64,000 nucleotides of DNA from contig CALGNX010000025.1 of NCBI GenBank assembly GCA_937958265.1, positions 1 through 64,000 of the forward strand, read 5' to 3'. The notes beneath the pieces are model-generated. The model made no database searches and was not told the origin of the DNA. It was given only the letters and a program-made list of their open reading frames with translations. Position 1 is the first letter of the stretch; the number at the start of each line of letters is the position of its first letter. A program made the translations under genes and the position numbers. This DNA is from an uncultured Algibacter sp. Its GTDB lineage: Bacteria > Bacteroidota > Bacteroidia > Flavobacteriales > Flavobacteriaceae. Positions 18,156-27,737 of this stretch are shown piece by piece.

Positions 18156-19196
18156 TTAAGATTTATTAGCTAATTGCCCACAAGCTGCATCAATATCCTT
18201 ACCCCTACTACGCCTAACTGTTACTGTAATATGGTTTTTTTCTAAAATATCTACATACATATCAATAGCTTTAGATTGGGCTTGTTGAAACATACCATCA
18301 TCAATGGGGTTGTATTCAATAATATTAACTTTACTTGGTGCAAATTTACAAAATTCAACAAGAGCATCTGCATCTTTTTTTGTATCGTTAATACCGTCCC
18401 AAACAACATACTCGTAAGTTATTCTATTCTTTGTTTTAGCATACCAATATATTAACGCCGCTCTTAAATCGGTAAGCGGGAAGGTTTCGTTAAAGGGCAT
18501 AATAGAGGTTCTTACGGCATCAATAGCAGAATGTAGCGATACGGCTAGTTTAAACTTCACATCATCATCGGCCATTTTTCTAATCATTTTTGGCACGCCC
18601 GATGTGGATACCACGATCCGCTTTGGCGACATGCCTAAGCCCTCCGGAGATGTTATTTTATCAATAGCCTTAATAACGTTATTATAATTCATAAGCGGTT
18701 CGCCCATACCCATAAATACAATATTACTTAACGGCCTGTTGTGGTACAATCTGCTTTCGTTATCAATGGCTACTACTTGGTCGTAAATTTCATCAGGGTT
18801 TAGGTTACGCATACGTTTTAAACGCGATGTTGCACAAAACTTGCAATCCAAACTGCAACCCACTTGGCTAGACACACATGCTGTTGTTCGTGTTTTTGTG
18901 GGTATTAAAACAGACTCTACAATTAAATTGTCGTGCAAGCGCACAGCATTTTTAATTGTACCATCGTTACTACGCTGCATCTGGTCCACCTTAATGTGGT
19001 TAATCACAAAATTATTTTCTAGCATTTGCCGCGTTTCTTTGGATACATTTGTCATATCCTCGAAACTATGTGCCCCTTTCTGCCATAACCACTCGTACAC
19101 TTGGTTACCACGAAAGGCTTTATCGCCGTTTTTAGTAAAAAATTCTCGAAGTTGCGCCTTAGTTATTGCGCGAATGTCTTTTTTCTTAGTTTCCAT
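18156..19196 (-). CDS. rlmN: Dual-specificity RNA methyltransferase RlmN
   Basis: Radical SAM enzyme that methylates C2 of A2503 in 23S rRNA and A37 in some tRNAs. The [4Fe-4S] motif CxxxCxxC is present as C114-SLD-C118-KF-C121 within QVGCSLDCKFCATS. The C-terminal IDAACGQLA supplies the conserved resolving Cys, and IVFMGMGEPLMNYNNV is the family GEP motif. The 346-residue length is standard. A TATTTTTG box (minus strand, 19204-19211) lies just before the start. Copy A of the repeat family lies in the gap between this gene and queA. Confidence 0.97.
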   Translation of the reverse strand: METKKKDIRAITKAQLREFFTKNGDKAFRGNQVYEWLWQKGAHSFEDMTNVSKETRQMLENNFVINHIKVDQMQRSNDGTIKNAVRLHDNLIVESVLIPTKTRTTACVSSQVGCSLDCKFCATSRLKRMRNLNPDEIYDQVVAIDNESRLYHNRPLSNIVFMGMGEPLMNYNNVIKAIDKITSPEGLGMSPKRIVVSTSGVPKMIRKMADDDVKFKLAVSLHSAIDAVRTSIMPFNETFPLTDLRAALIYWYAKTKNRITYEYVVWDGINDTKKDADALVEFCKFAPSKVNIIEYNPIDDGMFQQAQSKAIDMYVDILEKNHITVTVRRSRGKDIDAACGQLANKS

Positions 19197-19284
19197 TTGG
19201 TTACAAAAATAAGGAAAGCATTTGCTATTGGCACATTACAGACCACGATTTTTGTTTTGCAACTTTTAATTTACAAATTGTACT

Positions 19285-19387
19285 GCATTAGGGATTAAGG
19301 CATTTGTTGGAGCTCTTTTTGTGTTGTTGCGCTTATGCAACACAAAAAAGCGACTGCCGAAAGCCCGACCCTTGGGGAATGCCCAAA
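19285..19387 (-). repeat. Interspersed repeat family, copy A (variant centre)
   Basis: Read on the minus strand it begins TTTGGGCATTCCCCAAGGG, then TCGGGCTTTC, and ends AATCCCTAATGC, the same ends as copies B-F. The centre differs: in place of the AAGTCC...GCACCTCC core it has an 11-bp stem, TTTTTGTGTTG against CAACACAAAAA. Length 103 bases. It lies between queA and rlmN. The terminal GCATT/AATGC bases are complementary, as in copies E and F. Confidence 0.8.
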
Positions 19388-19397
19388 TGTATAAAGC

Positions 19398-19430
19398 ACA
19401 AAAAAGCCCCTTAAACAAAGAGGCTTTAAA
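19398..19430 (-). terminator. Rho-independent terminator of queA
   Basis: On the minus strand AAAGCC...GGCTTT forms a hairpin followed by a T-run (19422-19427 pairs with 19403-19408, then TTTTTT at the end), about 30 bases after the queA stop. Confidence 0.65.
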
Positions 19431-19457
19431 AATTGTATATCGTATTTTCGTATTAAC

Positions 19458-20507
19458 TTATATAATTAACATGGCATCGCCATAGCTATAAAAATTATAA
19501 CCTTCTTTTATGGCTTCCTCGTAGGCACGCTTCATAAAATCATGACCTGCAAAAGCAGAAACCATCATTAAAAGTGTAGATTTTGGTGTATGAAAGTTAG
19601 TTATCATCGCATTTGGGATTGAGAAATCGTAAGGCGGAAAAATAAATTTATTAGTCCAACCATCAAACTCATTTAATTGCCCAGAAGTGGATACTGCACT
19701 CTCCACAGCACGCACGGCTGTTGTACCTACGGCACATATACGGCGTTTCTCTTTAAGTGCTTTATTTACAATTTTAACAGTTTCGCCCTCAATTTTAAGC
19801 TCTTCGCTATCCATTTTGTGCTTGGATAAATCTTCTACTTCAACAGGGTTAAAAGTACCTAAGCCCACATGTAATGTAACCTCTGCAAAATTAACACCTT
19901 TTATTTCAAAACGTTTTAATAAATGTTTTGAAAAGTGAAGTCCTGCTGTTGGCGCTGCAACTGCACCTTCGTTTTTAGCAAATATAGTTTGATAACGCTC
20001 CTCATCCTCTGGTTCCACATCTCTTTTTATGTACTTAGGTAAAGGAGTTTCACCAAGCTCGCTTAATTTTGCGCGAAATTCTTGGTACGATCCGTCGTAT
20101 AGAAAACGTAACGTACGCCCTCTAGATGTTGTATTATCGATTACCTCGGCTACTAAAGTTTCATCATCACCAAAATAAAGTTTATTTCCTATTCTTATTT
20201 TTCTTGCCGGATCTACCAAAACATCCCATAAACGCTGTTCTTGGTTTAACTCTCTTAATAAAAACACCTCGATTCTTGCTCCTGTTTTCTCTTTGTTACC
20301 AAAAAGTCTAGCAGGAAATACTTTCGTATTGTTTAATACCAAAACATCATCCTCATCAAAATAATCAATAACATCCTTAAACATTTTATGCTCAATAGTT
20401 TGTTCTTTTCTATTAAGTACCATTAAACGCGATTCATCTCTATTTTCAGATGGGTATTCTGCTAAACGCTCTTCCGGTAATTCAAAACCAAAGTTTGATA
20501 ATTTCAT
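19458..20507 (-). CDS. queA: S-adenosylmethionine:tRNA ribosyltransferase-isomerase QueA
   Basis: Transfers and isomerises the ribosyl moiety of SAM to 7-aminomethyl-7-deazaguanine in tRNA, forming epoxyqueuosine at the wobble position. The 349 residues contain the family segments [21 protein letters not shown] at the start, [15 protein letters not shown] (about 185), [11 protein letters not shown] (about 213) and [17 protein letters not shown] near the C-terminus. It has its own promoter (20580-20611) and a terminator at 19398-19430, so it appears monocistronic, flanked on both sides by repeat copies A and B. Confidence 0.97.
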   Translation of the reverse strand: MKLSNFGFELPEERLAEYPSENRDESRLMVLNRKEQTIEHKMFKDVIDYFDEDDVLVLNNTKVFPARLFGNKEKTGARIEVFLLRELNQEQRLWDVLVDPARKIRIGNKLYFGDDETLVAEVIDNTTSRGRTLRFLYDGSYQEFRAKLSELGETPLPKYIKRDVEPEDEERYQTIFAKNEGAVAAPTAGLHFSKHLLKRFEIKGVNFAEVTLHVGLGTFNPVEVEDLSKHKMDSEELKIEGETVKIVNKALKEKRRICAVGTTAVRAVESAVSTSGQLNEFDGWTNKFIFPPYDFSIPNAMITNFHTPKSTLLMMVSAFAGHDFMKRAYEEAIKEGYNFYSYGDAMLII

Positions 20508-20579
20508 TTATAAATAAGTTTATATGTTTATGTATGTGTTTATTTATTCTTTTATATTAAAACAACAAATAAACTGCCG

Positions 20580-20611
20580 CAAAGATACAATTTGAACATA
20601 GGGGTTGTCAA
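20580..20611 (-). promoter_or_regulatory. Promoter of queA
   Basis: On the minus strand TTG (20611-20609, within TTGACA) and TATCTTTG (20587-20580) are 21 bases apart, matching the Bacteroidota -33/-7 pattern, about 75 bases before the queA start. Confidence 0.6.
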
Positions 20612-20654
20612 GTAAATAACAGTTTATTATTTAATATAACTACAAAAAGTAACA

Positions 20655-20750
20655 TTTGGGCGTTACCCTAAAAAGGGTCGGGCTATACGCTACAAGTCCT
20701 CGCACCTCCAAAAGTCGGGCTGTGGGCTTTTCGCTGCTATCCCTAACGCG
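20655..20750 (+). repeat. Interspersed repeat family, copy B
   Basis: It starts TTTGGGCGTTACCC and has the core AAGTCCTCGCACCTCC, the two GTCGGGCT boxes and the end ATCCCTAACGCG. GCGTTA at the left end is the reverse complement of TAACGC at the right end. The repeat is on the plus strand in the gap between the minus-strand genes queA and aroA. Confidence 0.88.
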
Positions 20751-20815
20751 TGTAATGTGTTTACAAGATAAAAAATATAAATCAATCTTATTTTGGCCTA
20801 AATAAAATTACTAAA

Positions 20816-22042
20816 CTATGTTGTAACTTGAAAACCAATAGATTTTAAATCGTCCCAAAAAGTTGGGTAAGATTTGGATACTACAGCGGCTTCCTCTATT
20901 ATTATATCTGTTTTTAAAGCTAAAGGTGCAAATGCCATGGCCATTCTATGGTCTTTATAAGTGGCTATAGCTACCATAGACTTTATGCTTTTTGAGGCCG
21001 AAAGGTGTAACGATTTATCTGTTATTTTTACCTGTCCGCCTAGTTTTTCAATTTCAGTTTTTAAAGCGACTAACCTATCCGTTTCCTTAATTTTTAAAGT
21101 ATGTAAACCCACCAAATCACAAGCTACACCTAAACCAAAACAAGTAACAGCTATAGTTTGTGCTATATCTGGTGCGTTTTTTAAATCTAGTTGTAGTGGT
21201 TCTATATTTTCGTATTCTTTTTTTAAGGTTACCGTATTTTTACTAAAAACAGCAGATACGCCAAAATGCTTATAAATAGACACTAAAATAGAATCGCCTT
21301 GTAATGAATTTTCTTTATAGGAAGATAATGTAATTTCAGTACCTACCGTACTTAATGCTAAAATACTAAAATAGTAAGATGCCGATGACCAGTCGGACTC
21401 TACAGTTAATGTTTTAGCCGCTAATGTTTCAATGTTTGGTTTTACCGTAATTACATTACCATTAAAGGCCGACTCCACACCTATTTCGTCCAATAAACTT
21501 AAAGTCATATTTATGTAAGGTACAGATGTAATTTCACCCTCTAAGGTTAGCTCCAAACCATTTTCTAGTTTTGATGCGATTAGTAATAAGGCCGAAATAT
21601 ATTGACTACTTACATTTGCTTTTAAGGTTACCTTATTATGGGTTAGTTTTTTACCTGTAATGCGTATTGGCGGAAAACCATGGTTTTCTTCATAAGTAAT
21701 TTCCGCGCCTAAATCCTGTAAAGCCTCCACTAGTATTTTAATGGGGCGCTCTTTCATCCTTTTAGAGCCTGTTAGCACCGTTTCCCTACCTTCTTGTATA
21801 GAAAAATATGCTGTTAAAAAGCGCATTGCTGTTCCTGCATGATGAATATCTATAACTTCGGAAGTGGAACCTAATGCACGCGTCATTAAATTACTATCGT
21901 CTGAGTTTGATACATTTGCTAATGTAAATTCTGGATACAAAGCTTGTAACAGTAACAACCTATTCGACTCACTTTTTGAACCTGTTATGGTAACTTGAGA
22001 TTTACTTTTTACTAGTTTGGATTTATGAAGTGTGATTTGCAT
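20816..22042 (-). CDS. aroA: 3-phosphoshikimate 1-carboxyvinyltransferase (EPSP synthase)
   Basis: Sixth step of the shikimate pathway: joins phosphoenolpyruvate to shikimate-3-phosphate in the cytosol. The 408 residues include GSKSESNRLLLLQ (about 20), HHAGTAMRFLTAYFS (about 65), ANVSSQYISALLL (about 143), KETDRLVALKTEIEKLGG (about 325) and YKDHRMAMAFAPLAL near the end. GTAMRF replaces the more usual GTAMRP. It is slightly shorter than the ~427-residue average. A TAAATTTG -7 match (minus, 22071-22078) lies in the 33-base gap after the MazG-like gene, so it may have its own start as well as read-through. Confidence 0.95.
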   Translation of the reverse strand: MQITLHKSKLVKSKSQVTITGSKSESNRLLLLQALYPEFTLANVSNSDDSNLMTRALGSTSEVIDIHHAGTAMRFLTAYFSIQEGRETVLTGSKRMKERPIKILVEALQDLGAEITYEENHGFPPIRITGKKLTHNKVTLKANVSSQYISALLLIASKLENGLELTLEGEITSVPYINMTLSLLDEIGVESAFNGNVITVKPNIETLAAKTLTVESDWSSASYYFSILALSTVGTEITLSSYKENSLQGDSILVSIYKHFGVSAVFSKNTVTLKKEYENIEPLQLDLKNAPDIAQTIAVTCFGLGVACDLVGLHTLKIKETDRLVALKTEIEKLGGQVKITDKSLHLSASKSIKSMVAIATYKDHRMAMAFAPLALKTDIIIEEAAVVSKSYPTFWDDLKSIGFQVTT

Positions 22043-22075
22043 TGTAAAACGGTCTTGCTTTTATAGCTAACAAAT

Positions 22076-22402
22076 TTACTTTAATTTTTCGTTATTATGA
22101 TGCCTATCATGGTCTCGTTTTCCTTTCTTATACATTCTTTCATTAAAAGCAGCTTGTAAATCTACGCCTGTTTGGTTTGCCAAACAAAGTACTACAAACA
22201 TAACATCTGCCAATTCCTCCCCTAAATCTTTATCCTTATCACTTTCCTTTTCACTTTGTTCGCCATAGCGTCTAGCAATAATACGGGCTACCTCACCTAC
22301 TTCTTCTGTAAGCTGCGCCATATTTGTTAGCTCGTTAAAATAGCGCACACCGTGCGTTTTAATCCAATTATCTACTTCCTTTTGCGCGTTTTGTATGTCC
22401 AT
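22076..22402 (-). CDS. MazG-like nucleotide pyrophosphohydrolase
   Basis: A 108-residue all-alpha NTP pyrophosphatase. The MazG-type metal-binding signature is visible as LTEEVGEVARIIARRYG (about 30-46) and DLGEELADVMFVVLCLANQTGVD (about 61-83), giving the ExxE...ExxD pattern. Such small enzymes clear non-canonical nucleotides in the cytosol; the substrate here is unknown. It lies upstream of aroA on the same strand in a neighbourhood (rsgA, dtd, mazG-like, aroA) that I recall as common in flavobacteria. Confidence 0.9.
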   Translation of the reverse strand: MDIQNAQKEVDNWIKTHGVRYFNELTNMAQLTEEVGEVARIIARRYGEQSEKESDKDKDLGEELADVMFVVLCLANQTGVDLQAAFNERMYKKGKRDHDRHHNNEKLK

Positions 22403-22742
22403 TATACTTTATTTAAAGCGATTTGTTTTGCTTTCTTTTCCACAAGTTTACTAATTTATTTTTTAAAGCCTTATAAATACGTGGGCAAAATAATGGGTTA
22501 ATTCTTTTCTGTATCTGCTACTAAGTGTATGGTTTTTACTTTTGAAGAAATACAGTATTTAAATAAACAGTTATAAATCAAGCTATAATTAAGTAACAGT
22601 ATAAACAAGAAACCCTTAAGTAATAACACGAAATTAAGAAAACATAGCATTAGAGATATTATGCTTTGCACGAAAACAACCTTTTTTAACCCATTCTTAA
22701 TTCAAAAAAAAACTCCTTTTCCTTTATCGATGGGCTTACATG
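22403..22742. other. Intergenic region, no gene seen
   Basis: This 340-base AT-rich gap separates dtd from the MazG-like gene, both on the minus strand. I see no coding frame, clear terminator hairpin or repeat. Confidence 0.45.
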
Positions 22743-23195
22743 CTACTCTTTATTTTTAGTATCTATAATAATGGTTATAGGGCCATCGTTTACCAATTCC
22801 ACTTTCATATCTGCACCAAAAACACCTGTTTCCACTTTTTTACCTAAATCTGCTTCAATTTGATTAATAAACGCTTTATAAAGCGGCATAGCTATATCCG
22901 CTTTTGCTGCTTTAATATAACTTGGGCGGTTTCCTTTTTTAGTTAAAGCGTGTAATGTAAATTGACTTACTACCAATACATCGCCATTAACCGCTTTAAC
23001 AGCTGTATTCATAACCTTATTTTCATCAGTAAAAATCCTAAGATTTACAATTTTATTGGCCAGCCATTTAATATCTTCGTGTGTATCATTGTTTACAATA
23101 CCTAGCAAAACCAGAAGTCCACTTTTAATAGAGGCAACTTTTTCACCCTTAATAGTAACGCTTGCTTTTGAAACTTTTTGGATAACTGTTTTCAT
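22743..23195 (-). CDS. dtd: D-aminoacyl-tRNA deacylase
   Basis: Hydrolyses D-amino acids and glycine mischarged on tRNA. The 150-residue product from the ATG at 23195 begins MKTVIQKVSKASVTI, the usual Dtd opening; an upstream in-frame ATG at 23219 would add eight residues with no family support. Family motifs are present: LLVLLGIVNNDT, VVSQFTLHALTKKGNRPSYIKAA (the SQFTL active-site motif) and VETGVFGADMKVELVNDGPITI with the Gly-cisPro-like NDGP segment. A gene-free gap follows before the MazG-like gene. Confidence 0.95.
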   Translation of the reverse strand: MKTVIQKVSKASVTIKGEKVASIKSGLLVLLGIVNNDTHEDIKWLANKIVNLRIFTDENKVMNTAVKAVNGDVLVVSQFTLHALTKKGNRPSYIKAAKADIAMPLYKAFINQIEADLGKKVETGVFGADMKVELVNDGPITIIIDTKNKE

Positions 23196-23334
23196 AAGTA
23201 CTTGCGCCGTACTAGACATTTTTTATTAATTTATATTATACGTATAACTTCTAATTTTAGAATTGCTAGTTCAATAAAATTTCGGAAACTATAACGTTGC
23301 ACTATGTAAAAATAGTTGTGAAGTAATACGCCTT

Positions 23335-24279
23335 TTAATCCCAAATATCGGTTCTATAATGCTCGTCTTCACCTTCTAAAATTTGAATGTAGCTGCGGTA
23401 ACGTGAATACGCAATCTCCTCCTTTTCTAGCGCATCTTTTACGGCACATTTTGGCTCTTTTATATGTAAACAGTTATTAAATTTACAGTCTTGTTTTAGT
23501 TTAAATAATTCGGGAAAATAATCGCCAACTTCCTCTTTTTCCATGTCTACAATACCAAAACCTTTTATACCTGGGGTATCAATAATTTTGGCATCAAAAC
23601 TTAAATCGAACATTTCTGCAAATGTAGTGGTATGTTGCCCCTGGCTATGCTGTGTAGATATTTCCTTAGTTTTAATGCTTAATGTAGGCTCAATAGTATT
23701 TACTAGTGTAGATTTACCTACGCCAGAATGCCCTGAAAACATACTTGTTTTGTTAAGCATTAATGCTTTTACTTTATCTACGTTTTTACCTGTTTTAGCA
23801 GAAACACCAATACACTCGTATCCAATTTTCCTATAAATATGGGCTAAAAACCGCACTTCATTTAAGGTGTCTTCATCGTAAGTATCAATTTTATTAAATA
23901 ATAAAACTGTTTTTATAGAATACGCCTCTGCTGTTACTAAAAAACGATCGATAAAACTAGTAAGTGTTGGCGGATTATTAATTGTAATCATTAAAAATAC
24001 CTGATCTAAATTTGCCGCAATAATATGCGTTTGTTTGGATAGGTTTACAGATTTTCTAACAATATAGTTTTTTCTATCATGAATATAATGAATTACCCCA
24101 GTCTCTACATCATCTTGAGTTTCCAACTCAAAATCGACGACATCTCCCACAGCTATGGGATTGGTGCTTTTTATGCCTTGAATACGAAATTTCCCTTTTA
24201 TACGGCATTCATAAATTTGCCCTAAATTAGTCTTTACCGTGTACCAACTTCCTGTAGATTTATATACGTGTCCTGTCAT
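23335..24279 (-). CDS. rsgA: Ribosome biogenesis GTPase RsgA
   Basis: Circularly permuted GTPase that assists late 30S subunit maturation. An N-terminal OB-fold (about 1-75) is followed by G motifs in permuted order: NKID (G4, LLFNKIDTYD), SAKTG (G5), GHSGVGKSTLVN (G1), then DTPGIKGFG (G3). A C-terminal zinc site is present in CKFNNCLHIKEPKCAVK. The 314-residue length is normal. It lies between putA and dtd on the same strand. Confidence 0.96.
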   Translation of the reverse strand: MTGHVYKSTGSWYTVKTNLGQIYECRIKGKFRIQGIKSTNPIAVGDVVDFELETQDDVETGVIHYIHDRKNYIVRKSVNLSKQTHIIAANLDQVFLMITINNPPTLTSFIDRFLVTAEAYSIKTVLLFNKIDTYDEDTLNEVRFLAHIYRKIGYECIGVSAKTGKNVDKVKALMLNKTSMFSGHSGVGKSTLVNTIEPTLSIKTKEISTQHSQGQHTTTFAEMFDLSFDAKIIDTPGIKGFGIVDMEKEEVGDYFPELFKLKQDCKFNNCLHIKEPKCAVKDALEKEEIAYSRYRSYIQILEGEDEHYRTDIWD

Positions 24280-24416
24280 CTATTATATGTAATACTGCAA
24301 AGTAACAACTTTTAAACCACAAAAAAGAGCCATAATGCTTGCTTCGCCTTTCTATAACTTTTATATAAATGCTTATGCTATAAAAACAGTATAACTCTTT
24401 TTTTTTTGAAATCTAT

Positions 24417-27400
24417 TTAATAAAATTTTGGTTTTTCGTTAGGGTTATAGTCATTACCCATTAAATTTCCGTAGCGATGGTAGTTGTATGAATAACTCTC
24501 TTCGTTAAAATAATTTAATAATTCTATACGACCACTAGTTCTTGGCGCGCCCTTACATACATATATTGCTTTTTGATGGCAACGCATTAAAAACGCATTG
24601 GGTACTGCCCCTAAAACACGCACACAAGTAAAGCTATTCGGGTTATAATTTAAAGCATTTTCGCAGGTATCCTTTACTATTGGTATACTTAGTAGGTTAG
24701 CAATATACTCAATTTTGTCAATATCATTTTGAGATGTGCTTGCATCAACCAAAAGCAGAATATCCTTACACTTATTATAACTACAAATATTAGATTGCCC
24801 ACGTAGGTTTACGTAATCTATTTTTTTGCTAAATAATGTATCGTACCATTTTTTGTAATCAGCCTTCCAATCTACTATTTCAGATTTCACTTTACTAAAC
24901 TGTAATACATAGTTAACACCACCTGCTTTCATACCTGCACCAAAGCAAGATGCTTTAACCCCTCCAAAAGGTTGCCTTTGCACAATAGCTCCGGTAGTAG
25001 ATCGGTTTACATACTTGTTACCTGCCTCTATATGCGCACTCCAATATTTAATTTCATTTTCATCTAAAGATTCTAATCCTGCAGTTAGCCCGTAATCAAC
25101 TTTATTAGCTATTCTAAGAGCATCCTTTAAATTATTGGCTTTAACAACAGATAAAATAGGGCCAAACAACTCATTGTTATACGAATAATCCTCTGTAGTA
25201 ACCCCCCAAATAATACCGGGCGACAACATAAAATCGCCTTTTAATTCGGGCTTTACTAGCCATTTGTTATCTGGTGTATTTTCAATTACATGCTTTAGTT
25301 TTTCAGAAATTGGCACTGCTAAAGGCCCTATTTCTGTAGCGTAATGCCATGGGCTCCCAAAAACTTTACTTTTTGTAGCGTCTTTTAACAAATCTTTAAA
25401 TTCTTCTTGAGAAAAAACATCTGCCGTTAAGATTAATAAAGACGTTGCTGAACATTTCTGCCCTGCATTACCAAAAGCCGATTGCACTACATTTAAAGCA
25501 GCTTGTTCTGTATCTGCCAGACCTGTAACAATTGTACTATTTTTACCTCCCGTTTCTGCATAAAGATTGAGTTGCGGGTTTCTTTCTAATAAGAAGTGTG
25601 CCGTTTCTGTACCGCCAGTTAAAATTACTGCATCAAAAACATTACCTGTACTTAAAAAATCATCTAACAACGATTCTTCACAAGGCAAAAAATATAGAGC
25701 ATCCTTAGGAATACCAGCTTCCCACAAACATTTACACGTTAAATAAGAACAAGCCGAAGCATTACTAGAGGGTTTTAAAATTACCTTTTTACCTGCTGCT
25801 AAAGAAGCTAGAACACCTCCAATAGGTATAGCAATTGGAAAGTTCCATGGTGATAACACCAAGTTTATACCGGTATTATCTGAAGAAAATGAGTTTGCTA
25901 TTTCCAAGCTACTTTCAGCATAAAAATTAGCAAAATCAATAGCTTCAGAAACCTCGACATCAATCTCTTTTACGGTTTTTCCTAGTTCCGCAACAGCAAC
26001 GCCAATTAAATTTGCTCTATTTTTCTCAATTTCTACAGCTGCTTTTTTTAATAAATTTGCTCTTTTTTCTGCTGTAAATTGCTGCCATTCTGTAGTGCTG
26101 CTTATGGCTTTTTCTAAATCTTGTTTAACAGCCATTTCATAATCCCAAGACGGTTGACCAAACCAATTTTTTATTTTGACAGTAGGCCTCGCATGATCGT
26201 CTAAAACCCCTACAACAGGAACTGTTTTCCCTATAAAAGCCTCAGGTGATTCCCAATCTTTTTTAATTTTTTCAGCCCATGCGATATTTTGGGGTAGGTT
26301 CCAATCGGTATTTGGTACATTATAAAAACCTTCCATAATTTCCGGAACGTCTGTGCTTCGATCTTGTGTTCTTCTAACAGATGTGTCTAGGTTTTCCATT
26401 AAAGAAACAGCGTTTAAAAACTCATCTTTCAGTACAGTCCATTTTTCTGAACCCACTTTTAAGCCATGGCCTTCTTTTAAAAAATTTCCTACCTGGGTAC
26501 CTTCATCTAACCTTCTAACCAAATACGCAATTGCTGCGCTATATTGATTTTCTTTTACGGTTGGTGTGTAAAGTAATAAATTAACGCCTTCTGCTAATAA
26601 ATTATCTACCATTTGGTTAGCCATACCCTCTAGCATTTCAAAATCTACACAATCTTTTAAGTTATGTTCCTTTACCAGATTCAAAGCAAAGGCAATATCA
26701 AAAATATTATGAGATGCCACCCCCACGTTAACAAAACGTGCAGATTCTGGAGTTAGCATTTCCGATAATATTTTTTTAAAATTAGCATCAGTATCAGCCT
26801 TTACATCAAAGGTAGCTAAAGGCCAATCTTCAATAGATGCTTCTGTTAATTCCATTTCCATATTAGCACCTTTTACCAATCTTACCTTTACTGGTGCACC
26901 GCCATTATTTACGCGCTGCTCTGCCCAAACAAGTAACTTACGGTAGTAATGTATCATTTCTGGAATGTAAGCTTGCAATACTATACCTGCACGCATTGAT
27001 TTAAATTGAGGAAGGTCTAAGGTTTTAGTAAAGACATCGAAGGTAATGGCTAAGTCTTTATACTCTTCCATATCTAAATTAACAAATTTTACAACGCCTG
27101 TTTGCTTTTCAATTTCTAAAATCTCGTTGTAAAATAAAGTCAATCTATCCGATAAAATTTCAACAGTATCGTGATGGGCTAAAGATGATATTTGAGAAAA
27201 AATAGTAGAAATTTTTATCGAAATATAATTAACTTCGTTTCTGTGTAAAAGCGCTAGATAGCCCGAAATTCTTTTCTTTGCATCTTGTTCTCCTATTAAT
27301 GCCTCACCAATAAGATTAACATTTAAGGTAATATTTTGTTTATTTCTATTATTAGCGTGATTTTTGAACTTATTGCTATTAATAAAAAAAACAACATCGC

Positions 27401-27737
27401 TAGAAGTCGCTTGGATTTTTTTAAGCATTATCGACACACTAATTGAGGGAACAATGTCTCCTACCACAGTAAAAGCTTTTAAAAGCAGACGCTCTATTGG
27501 CGAAAACAAAACCTGATAATTTTTTCTTGTTTTTAATAAAAAGATAACATGTTCTGCTACTTTTTTATAATTTTTAGATCGAAAAGCAACATCCATCATT
27601 TGTATTAAAAAATGCTTACTTTCTGGCTCTTCTATTATTATTTTAAGTCGATCTGCAAAAGGGGCCTTATTAGCGTCTATCTGGCTGTTTTGCAATACCT
27701 CAGCTAGCTCTAATGTGTCTTTTATTTGTTTGTCCAT
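24417..27737 (-). CDS. putA: Bifunctional proline dehydrogenase / pyrroline-5-carboxylate dehydrogenase
   Basis: Oxidises proline to glutamate in two steps. At 1106 residues it holds an N-terminal FAD-dependent PRODH barrel (LRAYIPEM-type motif YIPEMIHYYRKLLVWAEQR, about 258-276, and VKVRLVKGANMEMEL) and a C-terminal aldehyde dehydrogenase. In the latter the catalytic Cys is in NAGQKCSATS and the general base Glu in YAETGGKNS. No N-terminal DNA-binding domain is present, so it should not autoregulate like enterobacterial PutA. A TAAATTTG -7 match lies at 27776-27783 (minus). A 751-base empty region precedes it. Confidence 0.95.
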   Translation of the reverse strand: MDKQIKDTLELAEVLQNSQIDANKAPFADRLKIIIEEPESKHFLIQMMDVAFRSKNYKKVAEHVIFLLKTRKNYQVLFSPIERLLLKAFTVVGDIVPSISVSIMLKKIQATSSDVVFFINSNKFKNHANNRNKQNITLNVNLIGEALIGEQDAKKRISGYLALLHRNEVNYISIKISTIFSQISSLAHHDTVEILSDRLTLFYNEILEIEKQTGVVKFVNLDMEEYKDLAITFDVFTKTLDLPQFKSMRAGIVLQAYIPEMIHYYRKLLVWAEQRVNNGGAPVKVRLVKGANMEMELTEASIEDWPLATFDVKADTDANFKKILSEMLTPESARFVNVGVASHNIFDIAFALNLVKEHNLKDCVDFEMLEGMANQMVDNLLAEGVNLLLYTPTVKENQYSAAIAYLVRRLDEGTQVGNFLKEGHGLKVGSEKWTVLKDEFLNAVSLMENLDTSVRRTQDRSTDVPEIMEGFYNVPNTDWNLPQNIAWAEKIKKDWESPEAFIGKTVPVVGVLDDHARPTVKIKNWFGQPSWDYEMAVKQDLEKAISSTTEWQQFTAEKRANLLKKAAVEIEKNRANLIGVAVAELGKTVKEIDVEVSEAIDFANFYAESSLEIANSFSSDNTGINLVLSPWNFPIAIPIGGVLASLAAGKKVILKPSSNASACSYLTCKCLWEAGIPKDALYFLPCEESLLDDFLSTGNVFDAVILTGGTETAHFLLERNPQLNLYAETGGKNSTIVTGLADTEQAALNVVQSAFGNAGQKCSATSLLILTADVFSQEEFKDLLKDATKSKVFGSPWHYATEIGPLAVPISEKLKHVIENTPDNKWLVKPELKGDFMLSPGIIWGVTTEDYSYNNELFGPILSVVKANNLKDALRIANKVDYGLTAGLESLDENEIKYWSAHIEAGNKYVNRSTTGAIVQRQPFGGVKASCFGAGMKAGGVNYVLQFSKVKSEIVDWKADYKKWYDTLFSKKIDYVNLRGQSNICSYNKCKDILLLVDASTSQNDIDKIEYIANLLSIPIVKDTCENALNYNPNSFTCVRVLGAVPNAFLMRCHQKAIYVCKGAPRTSGRIELLNYFNEESYSYNYHRYGNLMGNDYNPNEKPKFY

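Larger units (their letters stand above)
20508..20815. other. Intergenic region between queA and aroA
   Basis: This 308-base gap holds the queA promoter and repeat copy B. Nothing else is evident. Confidence 0.5.
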
